Shown here: piece after piece, positions 1 through 6,056 of the stretch
How positions within the stretch are numbered: the first letter of the stretch is position 1
Layout: each line of letters opens with the position of its first letter
Assembly (NCBI GenBank): GCA_014382915.1
Contig: JACNIV010000067.1
Location: 1 to 6,056, forward strand
Source: Candidatus Cloacimonadota bacterium
GTDB lineage: Bacteria; Cloacimonadota; Cloacimonadia; Cloacimonadales; TCS61
Reading direction: 5' to 3'
Length of the DNA stretch: 6,056 bases
Program-made: the position numbers and the translations under genes
The notes under the pieces: generated by a model
What the model was told of the DNA's origin: nothing
Database searches by the model: none
Seen by the model: only the letters and a program-made list of their open reading frames with translations

Positions 1-1
1 A

Positions 2-136
2 AGGATTCTTACTGCAGTAAAAATAGATGATGCAATTGAAGCGGATAGAATGTTTACAATTTTGATGGGTGATGAAGTAGAGCCCAGGCGTGAATTCATA
101 GAAACAAACGCTAAATATGTAGAAGTAGATGTTTGA
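2..136 (+). CDS. gyrB: DNA gyrase subunit B, C-terminal end (partial, 5' end outside window)
   Basis: Reading from base 2 gives 44 codons and a TGA stop at 134-136. The peptide contains [16 protein letters not shown], which matches the conserved extreme C-terminus of bacterial GyrB (the end of the TOPRIM/tail region, typically MGD-VEPRR-FIE-NA). GyrB is the ATPase subunit of DNA gyrase and works with GyrA in the cytoplasm to introduce negative supercoils. The gene lies 62 bases upstream of gyrA on the same strand, so the two are probably cotranscribed. ParE has a related C-terminus, but the adjacency to a GyrA-box protein makes GyrB the better call. Only the last 44 residues are visible, so nothing can be said about its ATPase or TOPRIM residues. 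Confidence 0.93.
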   Translation, partial: RILTAVKIDDAIEADRMFTILMGDEVEPRREFIETNAKYVEVDV

Positions 137-189
137 TCATAATAATTGATTTCAAACATAGATATAAATTTCATTTAAAAATTAATTTT

Positions 190-194
190 GGAGG
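190..194 (+). promoter_or_regulatory. Ribosome-binding site of gyrA (GGAGG, short spacer)
   Basis: GGAGG lies four bases before the ATG at 199, a strong Shine-Dalgarno match with a spacer slightly shorter than usual. The next in-frame ATG is codon 26, inside the conserved YSMSVIV segment, so 199 is the only sensible start. The rest of the 137-198 spacer is AT-rich, with no convincing promoter or terminator, consistent with gyrB-gyrA cotranscription. Confidence 0.75.
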
Positions 195-198
195 ATAG

Positions 199-3100
199 AT
201 GATTCACGACAGGTCTCGAATAGAAATAGTCGAAATAGAAGATGTCTTAAAAAAATTATATTTAGAATATTCAATGAGTGTGATCGTTTCCAGGGCATTA
301 CCCGATGTACGTGACGGACTTAAACCCTCACAACGCAGGATACTTTTTGCTATGAACGAACTCAATTTAACACCGGGAAAAGGGTACAGGAAATGTGCTA
401 AAATTGCCGGTGATACTTCCGGTAACTATCATCCCCACGGTGAGCAGGTGATATATCCCACACTCGTTAGAATGGCTCAACCCTGGAGTTTGAGATATAT
501 GCTGATAACCGGACAGGGTAATTTTGGTTCACAAGATGGAGATCCGCCGGCAGCTATGCGTTATACAGAAGCACGGCTTCAAAAAGCTGCTGTTGACCTG
601 ATGGATGACCTTGATAAAAATACGGTAGATTTCCAACCGAACTACGATGATACCAGAAAAGAACCGACAGTTTTCCCATCCAAATTTCCCAATCTTATTG
701 TAAACGGATCTTCCGGGATCGCTGTAGGCATGGCTACCAACATGGCACCACATAATATAGGCGAAGTATGTGACGGTATTATAGCCCAAATAAACAATCC
801 AGATCTGGAACCCCTGGAACTGATGAAATACATTAAAGGACCGGATTTCCCCACAGGTGGGTATATCATTGGCACACAGGGAGTCAAAGATTATTTTCAG
901 ACAGGTAACGGCAGAGTTATAATGCGCGGTAAAGCTTCTATAGAAACGAAAAATAACGGTGCTGAATTGATCGTTGTTACCGAAATTCCCTACATGCTTT
1001 CCAAAACGCTTCTGATAGATAAAATAGTGAGTCTGGTAAAAGAAAAAAGAATTGAAGGCATCAGTGATCTAAGAGATGAATCCGGCAGGCAGGGCATGCG
1101 ATTAGTCATTTCTATTAAACGCAATGCAGAAGCAAGAGCGGTACTTAACAAGCTTTATAAATACAGCCAGTTGCAGGGAAGCTTTAGTGTAAATAACCGT
1201 ACTTTAGTAAGCGGTATTCCCAGAGTTTTGAACATGAAGCAAATGATAGAGAATTTCGTCGAATTCCGTCATGAAGTTATTGTTCGCCGTACCCAGTTTG
1301 AACTGGATAATGCCGAGCGCAGGTTGCACATTTTGGAAGGTTTCCGTATTGCGTTGGAAAATATCGATGAGATCATCAGTACGATCAAAGCTTCCAAAAC
1401 AGTTCAGGATGCCAGCAAATCTTTACAAGAGAAATTCAAGCTCAGTGAAATTCAAGCTAAAGCCATCCTGGAAATGAGATTACAAAAACTTACAGGACTG
1501 GAAAGAGAAAAAGTAGAAAAAGAGTATAATGAGATTTTAAAAACTGTATCAAAATTGAAAAACATCCTGGATAAAAAACACCTGAGAATGAATATTATTA
1601 AAAAAGAAGTTAACGAGATCAAAGCTAAATATTCTGACGATCGACGGTCCACCATCCTGGAAGGAACTGCCGATATTGAAACGGAAGATATGATTGCAGA
1701 CGAAGAAATGGTGGTAACTATATCTCATGCCGGTTATATTAAGCGCCTTCCTATAGATACTTACAGGAAACAGGGAAGAGGTGGTAAAGGACTTTCCGGC
1801 TCCGATCTCAAAGAAGAGGATTTCACTGAAAGTATTTTTGTAGCATCCACTCATTCATATATCCTTTTCTTCACCGATTTTGGCAAGTGCTATTGGCTGA
1901 AGGTTCATAAAATTCCGAAAGTAGGAAGACTTGCCCGGGGCAAAGCTATTGTAAATCTTCTGCAACTGGAAAGAGAAGAAAAGATCGAAGCTTTCGTTAC
2001 GGTTCGAGATTTCGAACAACCACATTTTGTTACGATGGTAACGAAGAAGGGTACGATTAAAAAATCTGAGTTGATTGCTTTTTCCCGACCAAGAGTAAAT
2101 GGTATCATTGCCATTAGATTATTGGAAGGCGATCAATTGATCGATGCTCAGATCACTGAAGGTGATAACGATATTATTCTGGCAACCAGTGGTGGATATG
2201 CCAACAGGTTCAATGAGACAGATGCCAGGTCTATGGGCAGGAATTCTCAAGGTGTACGCGGTATCATGTTAAGAGAGAGTGATAAAGTTGTGGCCATGGT
2301 CGTTGTGAAACGAGGAGGAACTCTTCTTTCCATTAGTGAAAATGGTTATGGTAAACGCTCGGAAGTAGCAAATTACAAGGTTACTAAACGCGGTTCCAAA
2401 GGCGTTATAACCCTTAAAACCACAGAAAGGAACGGTAAACTTATCTCTTTGCTTGAGGTTGTAGATAACGATGATCTGATGATCGTTACAAAAGACGGCA
2501 TGATTATAAGGCAGGCGATTGAAAAGATTTCCATTATAGGCAGGAATACACAGGGTGTAAAACTTATCGAACTTAACAAAAATGATAAGGTTTACGACAT
2601 TGCAAGAATTGCAGCAGAGCCTGATGTAGAAGAAGAATTGTTCGAAACATTACCTGAAACATCGGAAGAAGCAACAGATTTCGATGAAAGTACTGACTCC
2701 ATTAATGAGCCAGCTGAAGAGCAAGAGGAAGCAACAGCAGAAGGGACTGATGAAGAAACTGATGAAGAAACTGATGAAGAAATTCCTGTGAAAGAAGAAC
2801 CTGTTACAGCAACTCCAGACTCCGATGACAGTACTGACACCAATAATGAACCTGCAGAAGAGCAAGAGGAAGCAACAGCAGAAGAGACAGTAGAAGAGAC
2901 TGTTGAAGAAACTGATGAAGAAACTGATGAAGAAATTCCTGTGAAAGAAGAACCTGTTACAGCAACTCCAGACTCCGATGACAGTACTGACACCAATAAT
3001 GAACCTGCAGAAGAGCAAGAGGAAGCAACAGCAGAAGAGACAGTAGAAGAGACTGTTGAAGAAACTGATGAAGAAACTGATGAAGAAATTCCTGTGAAAG

Positions 3101-3333
3101 AAGAACCTGTTACAGCTACTCCAGCGTCCATTGAAAGTACTGACGCCAATAATGAACCTGCAGAAGATCAAGAGGAAGCAACTGTAGAAGAGACTGATGA
3201 AGAAACTGTTGAAGAAATTCCTGTGAAAGAAGAACCTGTTACAGCTACTCCTGTAAAAAAAGAATCTGCTGAAGAAAAACCAAAAACTGAAAGCGGTAAA
3301 GAAATTCAATTGGATTTAGAACTTGACGAATAA
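199..3333 (+). CDS. gyrA: DNA gyrase subunit A with a long acidic repeat tail
   Basis: GyrA cuts and rejoins the gate DNA duplex and wraps DNA so that gyrase (A2B2) introduces negative supercoils. The core is colinear with E. coli GyrA: Arg32, the HPHG motif at 78-81, and catalytic Tyr122 in RYTEARL (121-127) fall at the same numbers. The NGSSGIAVGMATN segment is at 169-181, the coiled-coil and C-gate region at about 365-485, and the six-bladed beta-pinwheel at about 500-805. The GyrA box QGRGGKG (525-531) separates it from ParC. Two oddities: positions 83 and 87 in the quinolone pocket are Gln and Pro instead of the usual Ser/Ala and acidic residue, and residues from about 806 to 1044 are an acidic repeat tail. 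The protein is 1044 aa, against roughly 800-880 for most GyrA. No frameshift is visible. It probably shares a transcript with gyrB. Confidence 0.97.
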   Translation: MIHDRSRIEIVEIEDVLKKLYLEYSMSVIVSRALPDVRDGLKPSQRRILFAMNELNLTPGKGYRKCAKIAGDTSGNYHPHGEQVIYPTLVRMAQPWSLRYMLITGQGNFGSQDGDPPAAMRYTEARLQKAAVDLMDDLDKNTVDFQPNYDDTRKEPTVFPSKFPNLIVNGSSGIAVGMATNMAPHNIGEVCDGIIAQINNPDLEPLELMKYIKGPDFPTGGYIIGTQGVKDYFQTGNGRVIMRGKASIETKNNGAELIVVTEIPYMLSKTLLIDKIVSLVKEKRIEGISDLRDESGRQGMRLVISIKRNAEARAVLNKLYKYSQLQGSFSVNNRTLVSGIPRVLNMKQMIENFVEFRHEVIVRRTQFELDNAERRLHILEGFRIALENIDEIISTIKASKTVQDASKSLQEKFKLSEIQAKAILEMRLQKLTGLEREKVEKEYNEILKTVSKLKNILDKKHLRMNIIKKEVNEIKAKYSDDRRSTILEGTADIETEDMIADEEMVVTISHAGYIKRLPIDTYRKQGRGGKGLSGSDLKEEDFTESIFVASTHSYILFFTDFGKCYWLKVHKIPKVGRLARGKAIVNLLQLEREEKIEAFVTVRDFEQPHFVTMVTKKGTIKKSELIAFSRPRVNGIIAIRLLEGDQLIDAQITEGDNDIILATSGGYANRFNETDARSMGRNSQGVRGIMLRESDKVVAMVVVKRGGTLLSISENGYGKRSEVANYKVTKRGSKGVITLKTTERNGKLISLLEVVDNDDLMIVTKDGMIIRQAIEKISIIGRNTQGVKLIELNKNDKVYDIARIAAEPDVEEELFETLPETSEEATDFDESTDSINEPAEEQEEATAEGTDEETDEETDEEIPVKEEPVTATPDSDDSTDTNNEPAEEQEEATAEETVEETVEETDEETDEEIPVKEEPVTATPDSDDSTDTNNEPAEEQEEATAEETVEETVEETDEETDEEIPVKEEPVTATPASIESTDANNEPAEDQEEATVEETDEETVEEIPVKEEPVTATPVKKESAEEKPKTESGKEIQLDLELDE
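2689..3264 (+). repeat. Four in-frame tandem repeats encoding the GyrA acidic tail
   Basis: Four units each start with Ser-Thr-Asp: 2689-2829 (47 codons), 2830-2982 (51), 2983-3135 (51) and 3136-3264 (about 43, with a diverged end). Each runs STD-x-x-NEPAE-(E/D)-QEEAT, then a block of four-residue T(D/V)EE repeats, then IPVKEEPVTATP. The length differences come from the inner 12-base repeat, present 3, 4, 4 and 2 times. Bases 2751-2963 are identical to 2904-3116 (213 bases at an offset of 153), which points to recent duplication. A 51-residue unit has 17 Glu, 6 Asp and one Lys. No aromatic residue follows Phe828, so the tail is probably disordered. All changes are multiples of three, so the frame is kept. 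Confidence 0.95.
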
Positions 3334-3360
3334 AAAGTGATATTTTAAGAATAAACACGA

Positions 3361-3390
3361 AGCAGAGACGATTTTAAAATCGTCTCTGCT
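3361..3390. repeat. Perfect 30-base palindrome between gyrA and the lipoprotein gene
   Basis: The arm AGCAGAGACGATTTT is followed directly by its exact reverse complement, so RNA from either strand can form a 13-bp stem with a 4-base loop. It starts 27 bases after the gyrA stop and ends 23 bases before the next ATG. No T-run follows on either strand, so it is not a standard intrinsic terminator. The GAGACG...CGTCTC outer arms resemble a type of short dispersed palindrome I recall from several bacterial phyla, which I could not check here. It could also serve as a processing or stability hairpin at the gyrA 3' end, or a weak terminator. Confidence 0.85.
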
Positions 3391-3401
3391 CATAACTGAA
3401 C

Positions 3402-3407
3402 AAAGGA
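3402..3407 (+). promoter_or_regulatory. Ribosome-binding site that fixes the lipoprotein start
   Basis: AAAGGA lies six bases before the ATG at 3414, a normal spacing. An in-frame TTG at 3408 directly abuts this site with no spacer, so the ATG is the likely start. Confidence 0.65.
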
Positions 3408-3413
3408 TTGGAT

Positions 3414-4031
3414 ATGGCACCAAAAAAATGGCTGATAGTAATTTTATTGTGTATGATAATGATTATCATTTCATCTTGTACTATCAAGTATATCCCGGTA
3501 GAATCCGAGAATGTAATAATTACTGACGATTATGCAGTGATCAAGACTAAAGGCTGGACATTTGCCGCTGAGAATATGTACTGGATAAAAGAACCGCAAA
3601 ATCTTTCCGATTATTTCACTACCTTTTACATTCAAGTTAAGAACAGGCAGAATGAAGATTTTGAAATTCAGGCTTCAGATATCAGCTTGCTGGATGAAGA
3701 AGGCAACCAGTTCGACGTGGTAAGTCTGGATTACATTGAGAAGTTGTTGCTGCCAAAACAGCTTGAATACCTGGTGATTTCCAATATAGAAAATGAGAAA
3801 CTAACCGATACTCAACAGCTTTTTGAAGATCAGCGTAGGATATTGGAAGAATGGCGGGAAGCAAAAAAGAACCTGATAACCTACTCACTGAGTTTTGGTA
3901 AGATCATTCCCGGCGCCAAAAAATCAGGGTTTATCTTTTTTCCCAAACTGGCTTCCGATAACAAATCCTGTCAGCTTGTTTATCGCAATAATACGATCCA
4001 GTTTGTACGGGGTGACAAAAAGAATAAGTAG
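3414..4031 (+). CDS. Predicted lipoprotein of unknown function
   Basis: The 205-aa precursor begins MAPKKWLIVILLCMIM, a basic N-terminus followed by a hydrophobic stretch, and then ISSC, a plausible signal peptidase II lipobox with the lipidated cysteine at residue 22. Thr at +2 gives no inner-membrane retention signal, so outer-membrane anchoring is likely if the cell is didermic. The mature part has beta-rich segments (YFTTFYIQVKNRQNEDFEI at about 64-82, then SDISLLDEEGNQFDV) and a late GKIIPGAKKSGFIFFP stretch. That order recalls Ig-like beta-sandwich extracytoplasmic domains such as DUF4352, but this is only a pattern resemblance and I do not recognise the family. Residues about 120-155 look helical and charged. 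Only 80 bases separate it from gyrA, with little room for its own promoter after the palindrome, so it may be read through from gyrA. Confidence 0.8.
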   Translation: MAPKKWLIVILLCMIMIIISSCTIKYIPVESENVIITDDYAVIKTKGWTFAAENMYWIKEPQNLSDYFTTFYIQVKNRQNEDFEIQASDISLLDEEGNQFDVVSLDYIEKLLLPKQLEYLVISNIENEKLTDTQQLFEDQRRILEEWREAKKNLITYSLSFGKIIPGAKKSGFIFFPKLASDNKSCQLVYRNNTIQFVRGDKKNK

Positions 4032-4060
4032 CTGATTTCGTCATTTCCATGTAATACTCT

Positions 4061-4150
4061 CGTTACGAAGTTGTACTTCGTAACGCAAATGTATGCGAAG
4101 TTAAACTTCACTTTCAATTATGTTCACAAGTTCAACTTGTGAACAAGGGT
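4061..4150. repeat. Three palindromes with an exact 30-base period
   Basis: Three 30-base units (4061-4090, 4091-4120, 4121-4150) share the core AAGTTNNACTT at the same place, with symmetry centres at 4073, 4103 and 4133. Unit 1 has 11-base arms (CGTTACGAAGT and its complement) around TGT. Unit 3 has 11-base arms (GTTCACAAGTT and its complement) around a single C. Unit 2 keeps only about 5-6 paired bases (GAAGT/ACTTC). The flanks of units 1 and 3 differ in sequence but each stays self-complementary. The array fills the middle of the 193-base gap between the lipoprotein gene and aspS. No T-run follows any unit, so they are not standard terminators. Confidence 0.85.
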
Positions 4151-4164
4151 GATAAACCAAACCA

Positions 4165-4190
4165 TTGACAAAATAAGTAGAATATTAAAT
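4165..4190 (+). promoter_or_regulatory. Possible aspS promoter
   Basis: A perfect TTGACA (-35 consensus) at 4165-4170 is followed by AT-rich DNA, but the best -10-like hexamer, TTAAAT at 4185-4190, is only 14 bases away and matches four of six positions. The location, just after the palindrome array and 35-60 bases before the aspS ATG, is right for a promoter. The spacing is poor for a sigma-70 type promoter, so this is tentative. Confidence 0.3.
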
Positions 4191-4210
4191 GTCGAATTTC
4201 TAATATATTA

Positions 4211-4216
4211 GAGAGG
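4211..4216 (+). promoter_or_regulatory. Ribosome-binding site of aspS
   Basis: GAGAGG lies eight bases before the ATG at 4225. This supports that start, which also gives an N-terminus of the normal length before the OB-fold. Confidence 0.7.
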
Positions 4217-4224
4217 TAAAATAA

Positions 4225-6033
4225 ATGCTGGATTTTATTAGAAATAACAAAAGAACACATTTTGCAGGAAAATTAAATAAAAATAACGTAGGCGAGAAAG
4301 TAACTCTGATGGGCTGGGTGCATCGCCGCCGCGACCTGGGCGGGCTCATATTCATCGATCTTCGAGATGTGAGTGGAATAATGCAGATCGTGTTTAAACC
4401 GGGAATAGCAGAAGTACATCAAAAAGCCGGTCGCTTACGTAATGAATATGTTATAGCAATTAAGGGAAAAGTTGCAGCTCGCCAGCAGGAAAATATCAAT
4501 CCGAACATTACTACCGGTGAGATAGAGGTGGAAGTGGAAGATTTACTTCTTCTTAACGATTCTGAGCCATTACCTGTACAGATCAATGAAAACATATTGG
4601 CAGAAGAGGATTTACGGCTGAAATATCGCTATCTGGACCTGAGAAGAGAAAGACTTAAAGATATTATCCTGCTTCGTCATGAGATAATTTTTGCAATGCG
4701 TGAATTTCTTACAAATAAGAACTTCTTTGAAATTGAAACCCCGATACTGATGAAAAGTACTCCCGAAGGTGCCCGTGATTACCTGGTTCCCAGCCGGATT
4801 TACAAGGGAAAATTCTTTGCCTTGCCCCAATCTCCGCAGATGTACAAACAACTGCTCATGATCGGTGGCTTCGATCGATATTTTCAGATTGCCCGTTGCT
4901 TCCGCGATGAAGACCTGCGCGCAGACAGGCAGCCTGAATTTACTCAACTCGACCTTGAAATGAGCTTTGCATCTCAGGATGAGATATTCCACGTGATCGA
5001 AGAAATGTTCATATACATTTTCCGGAAAACGATAAATACAGAACTTAAAACACCTTTTCCCAGACTTTCTTATAGTGAATCAATGGAAAGATTTGGCATA
5101 GATAAACCTGATATGCGTTTTGGAATGGAACTCACCAGTATTTCTGATATCCTGAAAAATACTGAATTCAAGGTTTTCTCCGGTTCTCTGGAATCTGGAG
5201 GAAGTGTGCGCTGTATTGTTGCACCCGGTTGTTCGGGATATTCACGTAAACAGATAGATGAACTTACGGATATTGCAAGACATCTGGGTGGGAAGGGACT
5301 GGCATTCTGCAAGGTTGAAGAGAACGATTTAACATCAGGCATTTCAAAGTTCCTTTCAGAAAAAGAAAGCAGGAACATCCTGGAAAAAACCAAAGCAAAA
5401 GAAGGTGATCTTATCCTCTTTGCTGCCGATACAGATAAAATGGTCTTTAAAATCCTGGCAGAGATCAGGAATCATTTTGGTAGAGAATTGAAACTTTATG
5501 ATAAGAATGAATTCAATTTCGTGTGGATAACGGACTTCCCGCTATTCGAATATAACGAAGAAGAAAAAAAATGGGAGACTGCACATCACATGTTCACATT
5601 GCCCAAAGAAGAGCATATAAAGTATTTCGATAACGAAGAGGATTATGGTAAGATCATCGGGCAATTATATGACTTGGTGTGTAATGGTTTAGAGCTTTCT
5701 TCCGGAAGTATCCGTTGTCACAGGCTGGATGTTCAGAAGAAGATCTTCGATGTGCTGGGATTCAGCGAAGAGGAACTGGAGGAAAAATTCGGATTCTTCC
5801 TGAATGCCCTGCGCTATGGCACTCCACCTCACGGTGGCATCGCACCCGGTATCGACCGCATTGTGATGATCATGAGCAAGGCAGAATCTATCCGTGATGT
5901 TATCGCTTTTCCCAAAACCCTGCAAGCTGCAGACCTGATGAGCAAATCACCTTCGGCAGTAGCTAAAGAACAACTGGATGAACTGGGGATTGCCATAACC
6001 ACGAAGGCACAAAGACACGAAGAAGAGAAATAA
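4225..6033 (+). CDS. aspS: Aspartyl-tRNA synthetase, bacterial type
   Basis: This 602-aa class II synthetase attaches aspartate to tRNA-Asp in the cytoplasm, using ATP. The N-terminal OB-fold anticodon-binding domain covers about 1-110 and contains [19 protein letters not shown] (30-48). The catalytic domain shows motif 1 around FFEIETPIL (167-175), the QSPQ substrate loop (202-205), motif 2 with [20 protein letters not shown] (226-245, with Arg227 expected to contact ATP) and motif 3 GIDR (542-545). Residues about 295-425 form the GAD insertion typical of bacterial AspRS. Leu38 is the residue I recall from tRNA-Asp-discriminating enzymes, where many non-discriminating ones have His, so the enzyme probably does not misacylate tRNA-Asn; this is a weak inference. 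The usual C-terminal end is reached at about residue 591, and the final [11 protein letters not shown] looks like translated repeat DNA. No catalytic residue appears missing. Confidence 0.97.
   Translation: MLDFIRNNKRTHFAGKLNKNNVGEKVTLMGWVHRRRDLGGLIFIDLRDVSGIMQIVFKPGIAEVHQKAGRLRNEYVIAIKGKVAARQQENINPNITTGEIEVEVEDLLLLNDSEPLPVQINENILAEEDLRLKYRYLDLRRERLKDIILLRHEIIFAMREFLTNKNFFEIETPILMKSTPEGARDYLVPSRIYKGKFFALPQSPQMYKQLLMIGGFDRYFQIARCFRDEDLRADRQPEFTQLDLEMSFASQDEIFHVIEEMFIYIFRKTINTELKTPFPRLSYSESMERFGIDKPDMRFGMELTSISDILKNTEFKVFSGSLESGGSVRCIVAPGCSGYSRKQIDELTDIARHLGGKGLAFCKVEENDLTSGISKFLSEKESRNILEKTKAKEGDLILFAADTDKMVFKILAEIRNHFGRELKLYDKNEFNFVWITDFPLFEYNEEEKKWETAHHMFTLPKEEHIKYFDNEEDYGKIIGQLYDLVCNGLELSSGSIRCHRLDVQKKIFDVLGFSEEELEEKFGFFLNALRYGTPPHGGIAPGIDRIVMIMSKAESIRDVIAFPKTLQAADLMSKSPSAVAKEQLDELGIAITTKAQRHEEEK
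5998..6023 (+). repeat. Short CACGAAG-type repeat forming the 3' end of aspS
   Basis: After ACCA-type lead-in bases, three near-identical 8-base units follow: CACGAAGG (6000-6007), CACAAAGA (6008-6015) and CACGAAGA (6016-6023). Together with the next few bases they encode the last 11 residues of AspRS before the TAA at 6031. I recall similar ACCACGAAGGCAC-like elements as dispersed short repeats in genomes of several environmental phyla, often translated as TKxxRHEE at gene ends. That recollection is unverified here. Confidence 0.6.
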
Positions 6034-6056
6034 TTTTTGATGTTATCGAACCCCTT

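Noticed and set aside
137..198. TTGATT (146-151) with TATAAA (163-168) as a gyrA promoter
   Set aside because: The spacer is only 11 bases, too short for a sigma-70 type promoter, and hexamers like these are expected by chance in such AT-rich DNA.
2592..3309. Long open frames on the minus strand opposite the GyrA tail, giving Ser/Val-rich or Phe-rich proteins
   Set aside because: They are mirror images of the GAA/GAG/ACT-rich repeats, which rarely produce stops in antisense. They have low-complexity translations, no ribosome-binding site and no recognisable domain.
3356..3362. CACGAAG before the gyrA-end palindrome as another copy of the aspS-end repeat
   Set aside because: Only one 7-base unit is present, without the tandem 8-base pattern, so chance is sufficient.
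3408..3413. TTG at 3408 as the lipoprotein start
   Set aside because: It touches the AAAGGA site with no spacer. The ATG at 3414 has a normal six-base spacing and gives a standard lipoprotein signal.
4032..4224. T-box or other riboswitch upstream of aspS
   Set aside because: No T-box sequence, specifier-loop arrangement or antiterminator/terminator pair is visible. The hairpins there belong to a simple 30-base periodic array.
6034..6038. TTTTT directly after the aspS stop as a terminator
   Set aside because: No GC-rich hairpin lies before it within aspS, and the window ends too soon to see one after it.

Overview
This AT-rich bacterial window holds four protein-coding genes, all on the + strand: the last 44 codons of gyrB, complete gyrA, a gene for a small predicted lipoprotein of unknown function, and complete aspS (aspartyl-tRNA synthetase of the bacterial, GAD-domain type). 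A gyrB-gyrA pair 62 bases apart is a common bacterial arrangement. The lipoprotein signal and housekeeping genes fit a didermic bacterium. The AT-richness, the GyrA Gln83/Pro87 variant and several short palindromic intergenic repeats would fit an uncultivated FCB-type lineage such as Cloacimonadota. That placement is a low-confidence impression, not something the sequence proves.

Layout: 1-136, gyrB 3' end. 137-198, short AT-rich spacer ending in a GGAGG ribosome-binding site. 199-3333, gyrA, with the normal breakage-reunion and DNA-wrapping domains followed by an unusually long (about 240-residue) acidic, repeat-built C-terminal tail. 3334-3413, spacer with a perfect 30-base palindrome. 3414-4031, lipoprotein gene. 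4032-4224, spacer with three palindromes on an exact 30-base period, a possible promoter and the aspS ribosome-binding site. 4225-6033, aspS, whose last 11 codons look like a captured short dispersed repeat. 6034-6056, T-rich start of the next spacer.

How the genes relate: GyrB (ATPase) and GyrA (cleavage and wrapping) form the A2B2 DNA gyrase that introduces negative supercoils, so close linkage makes functional sense. AspS charges tRNA-Asp for translation. The lipoprotein has no visible link to either and may simply be carried between housekeeping genes. I see no defence system, mobile-element gene, CRISPR array, tRNA or rRNA. The interest lies in the GyrA tail, the GyrA drug-pocket residues and the three different short repeat families placed in or beside the genes.
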